Assembly (NCBI RefSeq): GCF_000150705.2
Contig: NW_015440947.1
Coordinates: 316,838 to 380,837 of the forward strand
Direction: 5' to 3'
DNA length: 64,000 nt
Source: Paracoccidioides lutzii Pb01
Lineage: Eukaryota; Ascomycota; Eurotiomycetes; Onygenales; Ajellomycetaceae
In this document: in pieces, positions 48,331 through 58,681 of the stretch
How the letters are laid out: the number at the start of each line of letters is the position of its first letter
Numbering within the stretch: the first letter of the stretch is position 1
The notes under the pieces: model-generated
Told to the model about the DNA's origin: nothing
The model's input: only the letters and a program-made list of their open reading frames with translations
Databases searched by the model: none
Program-made: the position numbers and the translations under genes

Positions 48331-48756
48331 AAGCACAGATCCAACCATGGGATTCAATCGTATGACCCAGCAAGAGGCCTATATCAATTCTCTTTCCAGC
48401 TCTTCACAAGGTGTTCTCCGTATGGGTCTCTGGAGGAATTCAAGCTGAAAGTGGGTGTTTGCATGGCAGACCAATACCAACATGATTCAAGGATATGCAG
48501 GAATATTCTGACTTTTGAAGTTTTCATTTCAAATTACAGCAGCGCTGCGGAAGTTTCTAAATATATATTGGGTCTCCCATTTCAGGTTCCAATCGAATTG
48601 TCTCGCCGGAGTTTTCATCGAGCATCCGACAGGTTTTGTGGTGGCTTTGAGAAGCGCCATCGGTTGTGGTCTATTCCTGATTGGGCAGAGGCCAAGGAGC
48701 TTAAGCGACTCTGCATTCTGATTGGTTGCAAGGCCATGCTAGAGTCAAGCCATTAG
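48331..48756 (+). other. Open frame leading away from the gap (plus)
   Basis: About 141 codons are open on plus from just after the gap to a TAG at 48754. The stretch is rich in aromatic residues and Cys (for example RHRLWSIPDWAEAKELKRL), which is unlike low-complexity shadow ORFs. The product is unknown. It could be the 3' end of a gene whose start is in the gap, or chance. Confidence 0.25.
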
Positions 48757-50174
48757 ATCAAATCAAGTCTAGCTTTCCCCCCACCCCCACAGTTGAACTA
48801 CATTATTAAGTACATGCAATACAAAAAGAGCGGGAAGATACCTCCAGTCTGCCGCCTTGCCTCCACGTGATGTGGAAGTTTGACATGCGGCTGAGATCCC
48901 AAGGTTCCCCCGCCCCGCGGCGGTCCCAAAGAGGAAAGGCGTGTTCGAGGCTAATTTGACGCTGTGTCTTCGTCGTGTTTCTCGCTTTTGACTGCTTCAT
49001 CAGTTTCAGCCCAAGACTTGCAAACTCAGTCCTTACATGAATGGCACGATTTCGCAGCGTGGTGGTGTTACCGCGATTATTGCTAGATCTTTGTGACCTG
49101 TGGCGCAGTGTGATGGCTTTGAATGCATTTTCACACTCTGAACATGGTGGTAACTGGTGAGAGGGAGGTTGTTGAAATTCGATGGCAGCAGCCGGATCGC
49201 ATGATGAACAATTAGGGAGAGGTAACTACTAACCGGCAATGAATGGTCTATGGGCAAAATTAATCCGGTATTGTTAATTACGAACTCAAACCGGTGCGTG
49301 TCTGGCCTGCGGGTCGTGTCGTGTCGCTCAGAGAGGGACAATTGACAAACTTCCATCCTGCTCACTGACTTCTTTTGTCATATCGTGTTTGGAGCACCAG
49401 GCGTCTTTACTTTGTCTACCATTTACGGAGTACAAAGTAACCAGTTAGTTAACCAGTTACTTCCTCTATGATTCATGCGACTGGCTTGCCCTTTCCCGCC
49501 AGAAATGGAATTTTCTTTCTGGCATGTCAACAAATTCTCCTCAGACCTGACACATGGAACCCAAAAGAGTCTAAGGATGGCTCAGACCCTTGCCATAATT
49601 TAGCCACAATGCTCTAGAGTGCCTAGCAGGTCAAGGGTTAGCGTCTGCCGAGGGGAACGATCGAAGGACTCTCGCCGTCATTGGCACCAGCCTCGTGTTT
49701 GTTTCCACTTCGCTCCACTGTGCTGGCACTCAATCAACACTCAAACTGACCAAGCCATTGCCGACATTGTTTGAGGCTTGGAAATATGGGCTAGGAACGA
49801 CCATTTCCCCATTTATTTTGTTTTTTCTGGTGTCTTTCTCTTCTAAACTCTCATCTATTCCCCCATTTCCTCTTCTCAATTTTTTTTCTTTGCTCTGTCT
49901 CATTTGTTATTCATCCAACCTTTTTCTGCCTGAGCCACGAAAGCTGTGACGAGGATTGCTACTATTTTGCTCCTTAAGCACGGAGTAGAATTTATATATT
50001 TTATTTGATCAAACTCGATCGTTCTGGCTCATTTTTTGCCGTTTTCGCTCGTTTTTTATTATACAGTAGTTGAATTGGCTCCATTTTGCTTCTCATTGAA
50101 CGAAAAGAACATCCGCGACCATCACTGTACAGTCAGCATTGAGCAACAGCATAGGCCGTGTCTGGTTCGGTACA
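48757..50174. other. Intergenic DNA upstream of the Cys-rich membrane protein gene
   Basis: No gene is supported. It includes a TACGGAGTA motif (49424-49432) followed at once by TAACCAGTTAGTTAACCAGT-type repeats (to about 49463). The last 300 bp, pyrimidine-rich, are probably promoter and leader. Confidence 0.5.
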
Positions 50175-51524
50175 ATGGTTCGCTTGAACTTGGTTGCGGC
50201 CCTGCTCTCCCTAGGGGGAGCAGATGCCTTGTCAGATCGCCTTCTTCCTCGAGAAACTGTTCAACTAATGGCTGATGTTTTCGGCATGTCTCCTCTCCCT
50301 ACTGACCCTCCTGGAGTTCCCCGTGGAGTTCCAAAGGAATTGGCGGCTCGAGCAGTGCGGACAGCGATTGATTATCCGGCTCCTGGATACTATTGCGGTC
50401 TGGTAAACGGTGATATTAGTTAGTCTACCAAGCGACGTATTGCACAACAAAAATATGGGGAAAGATTTAAAAAGAAAACTCGTTTTAGTGTGATATTTGG
50501 GTACTGACTTTTGATGCTGCTACTAGATAACCTGTTGACTTGTGCGTTTGCTGGTGCCAACTGCGTACAATACGGTACAGCTGTGGGCTGTTGTGCAAGT
50601 TCAAATGCTCAACAATGTACCGACATAGCGACTAAGTGTTTGAATTGGGAAGACAAATGCGACGAGGCATGCTCAAAAGATCCTAGAATTATTCGATGTG
50701 CAGAAACGACACTGCCTTTTTGTGGAACATACTTCTTTGGTGATGGCAAACAACTCTTGGGGTGCAGAGCATCCGTAGGTGTGTCGTCACAGGTTGTTCT
50801 GTTATCAGAGTACTTTTCCTCCCGTTATGGGCCAAACTACCAGACTCTAGCGGGTACATCATCAGTTCTGTCGATGTCTATCTCTCCTGGCACCGCAACC
50901 GAAACTGCAGAGCCGACGGCTACCCGCAACTCGCCTTCAAATCCCCAGAATTCTGGTGACATTGTTGGTGACGAGGATGATGGCGATGGGGGAAAGGGTA
51001 AAAAGAAGCTTGGAGGGGGTGCAATTGGTGGAATTGTTGCCGGAGCTGTTGTTGGTATCATTGCTATCGCTGCGATCATCGTATTCTTCTATCGTAAAGG
51101 CAAGAAGAACGGTAGTACTCAGGGTCTATCACCAACTGCACCGTTGATGCAAGAACAACAATACGGCCAACCAGCACCTGTAGTTGGAGCGGGGTATTTT
51201 GCACCCGAACAAAAGGCCCCGCCATACAGCCCCGGCTACGCTCCTCAGGTCCAACAACCCCCGCCAGGGCCGTCCGAAATGGCAGGCTCGCCGATTCAAA
51301 ACCCCCTACAGGCGCAATCGCAACCTCTTCTAGGTGCACCAACCGAATACTATAGCCAAAGCAGAGGAAACTCATATATACAGCCCGGAAGCCCGCCGAC
51401 AAACTCTACTAGTCCTCAGCTGGGTACCTCTCAGCCAGTAAGCCTGCACCGGCTGAGTGCGACGCACAATGGACCCGTGCCGGAGGATATCTATGAAATG
51501 CCTGCCGCTGACAGAAGGCGGTGA
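50175..51524 (+). CDS. Cys-rich single-pass membrane protein, unknown function
   Basis: Two exons, 50175-50418 and 50527-51524, total 1242 nt (413 aa). The ATG at 50175 gives a clean signal peptide (MVRLNLVAALLSLGGADA). The ectodomain has at least a dozen Cys (YYCGLVNG, CVQYGTAVGCCASSNAQQC, CLNWEDKCDEAC, IIRCAETTLPFC), pointing to a disulphide-knit module, followed by a Ser/Thr stretch and an acidic linker. One membrane helix (GGIVAGAVVGIIAIAAIIVFF) is followed by basic RKGKKNG. The cytosolic tail of about 150 residues is Pro/Gln/Ser-rich. The topology matches fungal wall-sensor or adhesin-like surface proteins, but the Cys module is not one I can name (it is not an obvious WSC or CFEM). Function is inference only. 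Confidence 0.8.
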
Positions 51525-53279
51525 TCGATAAATCGCAATACGATATAATACTATGTCTTCTTCTCCTTTCTTTCTTTCTTTCTTTTTTATTCTTCTTCTT
51601 TTTTATTATTTTTTTTATACATTGATTGGCTTGTGTCAGCTTGGTTTGGACTCGATTGCTGTTTAAATATTTTGCCTTGCATATAATTTTTGTCATTGTC
51701 GATTCATACCCCCATTTGCCCGTATCTTTTTAAGTCAACCTATTTTTTTTGCACCTGGATGATCATGGCTAAGGTCCCAACGCCCCTCTTCCCCTCTTCC
51801 CCTCTTCCCCTCTTCATCGCTTTCTTGGAATTTTGGAAGCATACCCCCTTTCTCTTGTTTATTTGACTGGAAAGCGGAGATGATTTTGCTTGAATTGTCA
51901 CATCATAGCCAGAAGCCGCGAAGTCTAGTGAAACTAGTCTTGTTGAATCTTGCGAACTACCCGGTGTGATTTGACAGGTGCCCGATACGTCGTCCTCCAG
52001 CCCGGATATTGAAGGCATTGAAAATTAAAAGTGTTACGTGAATTATGTACTCCAGGGCAAGTTTCCAAACAGACCCATCATGTCCCTCCAGTCACACGCC
52101 CCCCGTTTCGTCCCACAGCGCACGAGGAGTGCCTACCGATTTCCAAGGATACATGCGAAACGGTACACAGAGCTTTAACAGGCGTATGAATTCTACATCT
52201 GCTTCCTGCCTTTACTTATCGCCTTCAGTTAAATCTAACGTCTTACATTCCACTACTCTTCTTTGTTTTACCACTTCTTAATTTGTCAATGCTCATTCGC
52301 GCCTTTTGTTCTCATATATTTGATTAACCACCTGTCAACATTTTATTTGTTTGTTTCACATGTTTTTTCTCTCTTTTGCTTTTGCAAGCCTCATGCATTT
52401 GTGAAGAATACCATCATCATATATCTATGGTAGTTATCTTCTCATTTTCTATACATGCAAGTTCAATGTTTGCATGTTTTCACTCACAGTTTGTATATCC
52501 ATCTTTATTGGTAGTGATTTTCAGCTTTCATTTTGAACTTTGATCAGTTCTGTGTGTACTTCATATTAAGCTCAAGTGTTCCAGGGTATGGTTTTTAGAC
52601 ATTGACTGTGATTTCCTTGACCCAAGATACTTTGTTCATTATCATTATCTACAAATGATCAATATTTTCCATGAATCTGACAAGACGATTAAACTGCTTG
52701 TCGATGGCTGTTGGAGATATATTTTTATAGATCGAAGTCTCAAAATTCAAATCACATATTCTCAAACCAAATCAAGGCGAACACACTCCCACAGCATGAA
52801 TGAAGGGTTAATCATTTATCTTTGTATCTTCACTTGATTTTCTATTTTAATATTCACATGAAAATGCAGAGGCCACGTGGAACAGCAGGTGACTCTGTAG
52901 AGAAAAAAGGAGAGAGACAAAAATATTATATAAAGATAAAGTTCAAAAAAAGGTCAAAAACAGGGAAGATATCAGAAAGGAAGAAATTATTGCCAAAATA
53001 GGACAAAGGCCAATCGCTACATGCGTATATGTAGTTGGAGATATCAAGAACTCAATAATGAGCAAGACAAAGGAATTGGAATATTGAAGATTGGAACAGA
53101 AGGGTATGAAATGAGTAAGGGTGCTCAGAGAGAAATGGAGGGTTTGACTCTTACCAAAGGAACTCCAGAGGTGGACTTTAAAAATGGGGTTCAATTTTGA
53201 GTCGAAGGATGAACAAAAGTGTTAGGATAGGAGTATGGGTATAATGTGGCAAAGGAGAATCTATTTAAGTGAATTATAC
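51525..53279. other. Intergenic region between convergent genes
   Basis: No gene is seen. CCCCTCTTCC repeats lie near 51780-51815. The right part is the 3' flank of exo70 and contains several further GT..AG-like signals, so a 3' UTR intron is possible. Confidence 0.5.
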
Positions 53280-55308
53280 TTACGCCAACGACGTGAGTTG
53301 GGCTGACAAGGTTGCTTTATCGTATTTGACATATTTCCCCTTCCCCTTGTCGATTTCATGATACCGGTCCCAGAATCGAGAATACAACGGTTCGATAACG
53401 GCCTGGACCTCCCTCGCCAACAAAGTACGCACTTCCTTTTCCATGTTTAGCGATTTATGTCGAATAATCAGCTCCTCGAAGGAGGAGTTGAACGCCTTGA
53501 ATTTATCTTTTATATTATCTTTATCCTTGGACGAGAGGGATTTGACAATGGCCCCGGAGTCAACCTGGCCTCCAGATGTGGGTCGTGTACCACCCCGATT
53601 GGTATATTGGACGTCGAGGAGGTGGGAGGATGGATCTCGCCAGGCGTCGAGGTATGTTGATACACACTTCTTGCGCCATATGTCTAGACGGGCTGTATTT
53701 TCTGGAGTAGAGAGGTAGTGAGAGAGTTCACTGCTATTGCGGATTGAACGGTCAACCACGCACATAACATTTGCGAGAAAGGCCCCGAGGATGGGTTTGG
53801 GACGGTGGAATACCCTTGCGCGGGCTTCAAGGGCGGAGAGGAGGGTTTCGATCATGTCAAGGATGAAATGGGAGAGCAGGGTGAAACTGTCTGGGCTGAC
53901 GTCTAGTGGGGTGATTTTGAATTTGCTGGAGGGTTTCCAATTCCCGTCGCCTAATGATGTGAGGATTGAGGCAAGGGGTTTTGAGTATGCTGTTAGGGTA
54001 GAGAGAGAACTCATGACTTCGGCCACTAGAGGGATCGAAGCCCCGTCCGGGGGTAAAACGGCCACGGAAGAAGCTTTGCGACGTGTTTCCTCTAGCAGTT
54101 CGGATAGCGCTGACTTTGCCGTTTCCCGAATCGGCCGCATAGCTTCAAAAAAGAGAGGTTTCAATTGCCCAGTGGCCGCATCGAGTCGATATGATAGTCC
54201 AGTGACGATCTCGATGATTTCAAAGCCGAGAAAACAATCTGTCATAAGATTGGATTTGATATACATATTGAGTTCCCGTTGAGTTTTCGAAAAATCTGCG
54301 ATCGCAGGCCGACAAGTCGCTTGAAGCGCCATTCCTTGCTCTTCAGGCGGGAATATTTGGGAAATATTTTCGTGCTCCGCAAGTAACATACCCTCAATAC
54401 CACTAGCGTACATTCCAATACCGTTAGTCCCTTGTCGATAGGGGCCATCGGTTGGTCTCCGTTTGGCTGTGTTGATGGAAGCAGTGGCGAAATTTTGCAA
54501 ACTAGAAGTGATATATGGCCCGCGAATATCGGCGTAAATCCTGATAGCGGGATTTTCAGTTTGACCGACCTGGGGGCCATGGTTTGCAGCCGAGCTGATC
54601 GCAGCGCAGACTGGTGAGAGTTCCAAAATATGCTCGCTTGGAATAGTGGGAAATGGTAGTTCTATAAAATTGTTGAATATCATTCGACTTGCATGGGATA
54701 ATGGATAGGTACCTACGTTTTGTTATGTAATGCAATGGCTCTATTGTAGCAACGCTCTCTCGTAGGGTCGCTCTGAACATTTCCTGAAGTTTGCTGCTTC
54801 CCGTACTAAGCAAAGCGTTAAATTCAGACACTGCTTTCTGGTTTGAGCGAAGGTTGGTAGAGTTTAGATCTGATAGTGCACGATCCACTCGTTTCAGAGC
54901 ACCCAGATACTGAGACAACCCAGCACTCCGAGGACTAAAATCCGTTAGCATTGCCAGATTATGAGAGAGGTAGAGATAGAGATATACAGAGCGAGAGATG
55001 AGGAGTTGAATAAAGTCACCATACCCTGCGCGGATGATCGACTCCTCCTTTCCTTTGACATCTAGGGGTTGACGGAGTCGATCAATGGCTTCATTAACTT
55101 TATCGATGTTGGTATTCGTGACTTGCAACAATTGCGTGTTACTGTAGATTGGCCCAATCGCATCTTTTACGACCTTCCCACTGGTTTCAAGCCGAGCCAG
55201 GGAGCCTTGGATTTTCTTGGTTAGGGTGTTGAGCTTCTCCAGATTTGCATACAGAACCTCCACCTCCGCACTCTCCTCCGCATGGACCAGATTCCGCATT
55301 CCGGCCAT
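53280..55308 (-). CDS. exo70: Exocyst complex subunit Exo70
   Basis: Subunit of the octameric exocyst, which tethers secretory vesicles at hyphal tips and septa. In yeast Exo70 binds PI(4,5)P2 and Rho GTPases. Three exons on the minus strand, 55308-55025, 54934-54717 and 54661-53280, total 1884 nt (627 aa). The N-terminal coiled coil contains EESAEVEVLYANLEKLNTLT and IGPIYSNTQLLQVTNTN. The junctions restore RAGPRSAGLSQYLGAL and HYITKQLPFPTIP. The C-terminal Exo70 helical domain ends KGKGKYVKYDKATLSAQL, the conserved basic membrane-binding end. The start is at 55308, or nine bases later at 55299. The stop TAA lies within a GTAAGT donor, so the last residue could differ in a spliced form. Confidence 0.93.
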
Positions 55309-55765
55309 AGCTCCAGTGGCATAGTCCGATCTCAACCGGGCTCAGGGTAAATGCCCCTGGTATGGGAGCTGGAGACAGCAATTTCGGGCCTCCTGTCTCA
55401 TTCCAACACAAATATTCGAAAAGAAATGTTCAATCCATGACGACTGGAAGAATGAAGGATCGTGAGTATACTTGTATATCCAGAGAATACTTCAAACAAC
55501 CTCTCTCCGTCCAGCTTAAAGGTGGATGTTGTTTGGTCGTGGATGCAGATGAACGATGTTTTAGGAGCATAATGGAGTTAGTTCGGATGCAGTTAGTTGA
55601 GGAAGAATATTTATCCGATAGTTTCATCCAGAATCACGTGCATGACATCATAGCTACCCAGGCCTTAGATTCGCCAATTTTACACCAAATTTCCAACATT
55701 GCGCCAGATTGAAGTTTCATGAACAACACAGGAGGACATTGGAGGCCGGTGGTGTCCCAATTGCA
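55309..55765. promoter_or_regulatory. Shared divergent promoter region of exo70 and the PLA2-type gene
   Basis: About 0.46 kb separates the start codons of two divergently transcribed genes, so both promoters must lie here, assuming no upstream exon. The frame of the lipase is open back to about 55709 and the sequence before it resembles an acceptor (GCGCCAG). A short upstream exon within this interval is therefore possible. Confidence 0.5.
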
Positions 55766-58315
55766 ATGGGCACTGCCAGAGCTATTTTCGCAAAATGGAG
55801 ACTCCCGATGACATATACTGCTCTTTTAAGCGCGGGCGCTTCATACTATCTCTCCCCCGAAACCCAAACTATCAAAACTGATTCGGATCGGAACTGTGCC
55901 TTCTGGGAGAGGATGAACCGTAATGCCGGCGGGATTCCACCTGAGTTGAAGAGACCAGGAAGGAATTCATCTAAATTTCAGGACATTAGCCAGAACGAAC
56001 TGCGATCTGTTCTAGCGGATTTAGCAAACAAATCATCCCGCGACCTGCCAGTCGAGCTTCCAACCTCGCAATCTTCATGGGACACAGTTACTTCGAAAAT
56101 CACCCTTGTCAAAGACTCTGTTAGGTCTGTCGATTTATCAGAGTTAATTAGGCAATATATCGTCCCAGCATGGGCTGTTGTGCTTCCGGAGAAGCTCCAA
56201 ACTCTTCAACGTGAATTATCAATGGCAAAAGGCTCATTGGCCGATGAAATCTGGTCAGAGGCTCACAATGCCGTGTTAAACCCCGAAATAACCCGGGAAG
56301 CCCATGTTCGCATTGGCGATGATCTCTGTCGCGAAGAGAGGTATTTCCAATGGAGACGTCGCCAAGTAGTTGTCAAATCTCTTGCGGCGTATCTTGGCTT
56401 GAACGAAGACGATATACATCCCGACGATGTACCTGTGATCGCAATATGCAGCTCCGGTGGTGGACTACGTGCTGTAGTCGCCGGGGCCGGCTCCTATCTG
56501 GCCACAAAACAGGCTGGGCTTTGGGATTGTGCCATGTATACCGCCGGTGTTAGCGGGAGCTGCTGGCTACAGACGATCTATAATTCGTCGCTCGGAGGAC
56601 AAGATTTTGTGAAAGTCGTGCAACATTTGAAGAACAGACTTGGAATTCACTTCGCCTTCCCTCCAGAAGTGCTTAGACAGCTGACCTCTCCTCCAACCAA
56701 TAAATATTTGTTGAGAGGCTTGGTGGAAAATTTGAAGGCTAATTCCGACACTGATTTTCGATTGGTTGACATCTACGGTCTCCTTTTGACGGCCAGACTT
56801 TTAGTTCCGGCACGGCAGCCATTGAACTTGTACGACTCCGACCTTAAGCTCTCAAACCAGAGAGCTTTCGTCGATAATGGTGCTAATCCTTTACCCATAT
56901 ATACCGCGGTTCGTCATGAAATACCACCAGACGATACAACTGCGCCAGATCCCTCTATGCAGATTATAGCGGATGGACAGAAACCAGAGCCAAAAAAAGA
57001 AACTTGGTTTGAGTGGTTCGAATTTACCCCGTACGAAATGTTTTGCGAAGAGTTTTCCGCAGGGATACCCATGTGGGCGTTAGGAAGAAAATTTTCGGAT
57101 GGTAAAGACATTCCCTTTTCAGAAGATTACTCTGTCCCTGAATTACGAGTTTCAATGCTCATGGGGATCTGGGGAAGTGCATTCTGTGCAACTCTCGCCC
57201 ATTACTACAAAGAAGTAAGGCCAGTTTTACGGGGACTCGCAGGATTCAGTGGTATCGATGCTATCCTAGAGGGGAAGAGTGAAGAGCTTATTCGTGTTCA
57301 CCCTTTTGATCCTGCATCAATACCGAATTTCGTCCTTGGATTGCAAGATCGACTTCCAAAGACATGCCCAAAGTCGGTTTTTAAAGATGAAGAACTCCGT
57401 CTTATGGATGCCGGAATGAACAATAATCTCCCTATTTATCCTCTTCTTCGTCCCGGCCGTCATGTAGATATGATAGTCGTTTTTGATGCTTCAGCCGACA
57501 TCAAGGAAGAAAATTGGCTTTCAGTGGCTGAAGGATACGCACGCCAGAGGGGTATAAAGGGCTGGCCAATTGGATCAGGTTGGCCAAAACCTGGGACTAA
57601 ACCTGCAGAAACGGCCGAAGCCATCGAGAAAGCCGCGAGAAGTACGATAGAAACGTCAGATGAAAAGGTTTCCGCTGCCACAAAACAAAGTCAGGAGTCA
57701 AAGAGTAAGATTCTAGGGAAACATTTGGGAAGTGGAAGTACTATCCAGAGTGAGGTCAAGGATTCTACAGAATTGAGCCCAGACCCCGACACGACCGATT
57801 TAAGTTACTGTACTGTTTGGCTTGGGACTACGCAAGAGCGGACTTCCACAGAAGAGCCTCCGCCATCCAAGAGACTGTTCCATTTACCGCAGAAAGACGA
57901 TCCCGAATCAGAATTCCTCCTCATGCAAGTTGACGCCGGCATTGCAGTTGTTTATTTCCCCCTTCTGAAAAACCCTGTTGAGACCGCAGTTAAACCGTCC
58001 GCTTTACCTACGCAATCCACCCCAACTCCAACCTCCACCGCTCCAGTTAGCGACCCACAAAATGAAAAAACATGTTCTGGACCGAAAGGGACTGCGGCAC
58101 CGATAGACCCTGCACGAGATGATTTCATGAGCACATGGAATTTTGTTTACACCCCTGAGCAGGTCGATTGTGTCGTTGGTCTTGCTAGAGCCAATTTCGC
58201 AGAGGGTGAAGACCGGGTAAAGCGTGTCGTTAGAGGTATATACGAAAGGAAGAGGAGAGCAAGATTACAGAGGATACGGGAAGGAGAAAAGGAAGGGCTG
58301 CGTTTGTTTTCTTGA
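55766..58315 (+). CDS. Cytosolic phospholipase A2-type lipase (patatin-fold, PLA2/lysophospholipase catalytic domain)
   Basis: Predicted to hydrolyse fatty acyl chains from phospholipids. It resembles the intracellular cPLA2 of filamentous fungi (PlaA type) more than secreted phospholipase B, because no signal peptide is seen. Single long exon, 849 aa from the ATG at 55766. The N-terminus is basic with a hydrophobic stretch (PMTYTALLSAGASYYL), possibly a mitochondrial or membrane anchor. The oxyanion loop is in CSSGGGLRAVVAGAGSY. The nucleophile Ser is in GVSGS (about residue 263) and the catalytic Asp in MDAGMNNNLP (about residue 548), giving the Ser-Asp dyad of group IV PLA2. A low-complexity Ser/Lys insert lies near 630-690, and the C-terminus is basic. 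The in-frame sequence from 55709 lacks an ATG but looks coding, so a missed 5' exon is possible. Confidence 0.88.
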   Translation: MGTARAIFAKWRLPMTYTALLSAGASYYLSPETQTIKTDSDRNCAFWERMNRNAGGIPPELKRPGRNSSKFQDISQNELRSVLADLANKSSRDLPVELPTSQSSWDTVTSKITLVKDSVRSVDLSELIRQYIVPAWAVVLPEKLQTLQRELSMAKGSLADEIWSEAHNAVLNPEITREAHVRIGDDLCREERYFQWRRRQVVVKSLAAYLGLNEDDIHPDDVPVIAICSSGGGLRAVVAGAGSYLATKQAGLWDCAMYTAGVSGSCWLQTIYNSSLGGQDFVKVVQHLKNRLGIHFAFPPEVLRQLTSPPTNKYLLRGLVENLKANSDTDFRLVDIYGLLLTARLLVPARQPLNLYDSDLKLSNQRAFVDNGANPLPIYTAVRHEIPPDDTTAPDPSMQIIADGQKPEPKKETWFEWFEFTPYEMFCEEFSAGIPMWALGRKFSDGKDIPFSEDYSVPELRVSMLMGIWGSAFCATLAHYYKEVRPVLRGLAGFSGIDAILEGKSEELIRVHPFDPASIPNFVLGLQDRLPKTCPKSVFKDEELRLMDAGMNNNLPIYPLLRPGRHVDMIVVFDASADIKEENWLSVAEGYARQRGIKGWPIGSGWPKPGTKPAETAEAIEKAARSTIETSDEKVSAATKQSQESKSKILGKHLGSGSTIQSEVKDSTELSPDPDTTDLSYCTVWLGTTQERTSTEEPPPSKRLFHLPQKDDPESEFLLMQVDAGIAVVYFPLLKNPVETAVKPSALPTQSTPTPTSTAPVSDPQNEKTCSGPKGTAAPIDPARDDFMSTWNFVYTPEQVDCVVGLARANFAEGEDRVKRVVRGIYERKRRARLQRIREGEKEGLRLFS

Positions 58316-58681
58316 TATGATCAACTGCTGTTTCCGATACTGTTGTTCACTTTTGGCGCCGGCATGAATCAGACGGATTGGAGCCGTTGGGTCTGCGTTT
58401 TGTATATTATGTATATTTCCCTTTAAGAAAAATATTAATTTAAGTCATATTGACAATTCCTTTTACGGCTGTTATGCGCATTGCTTAGAGCAACATTCTT
58501 TGGATATTTTATCGGAGAATGTCAACGACTTCTGAATTCTGCTCTCGTTGCAATTTATTTTTTATTCCGCGGGTGGTGATGACTAAGCAAATGCCCAAAA
58601 AAGTTTCTCCTTTTGCAGATCTAAAAAACACAAGTGGACGTCTCCGTGCAAGCCATTACCAGCCAGTCTTACAACTAACAC
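58316..58681. other. Short intergenic region between the lipase and PPR genes
   Basis: 3' flank of the lipase gene and promoter of the PPR gene, which runs in the same direction. No other feature is seen. Confidence 0.5.
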
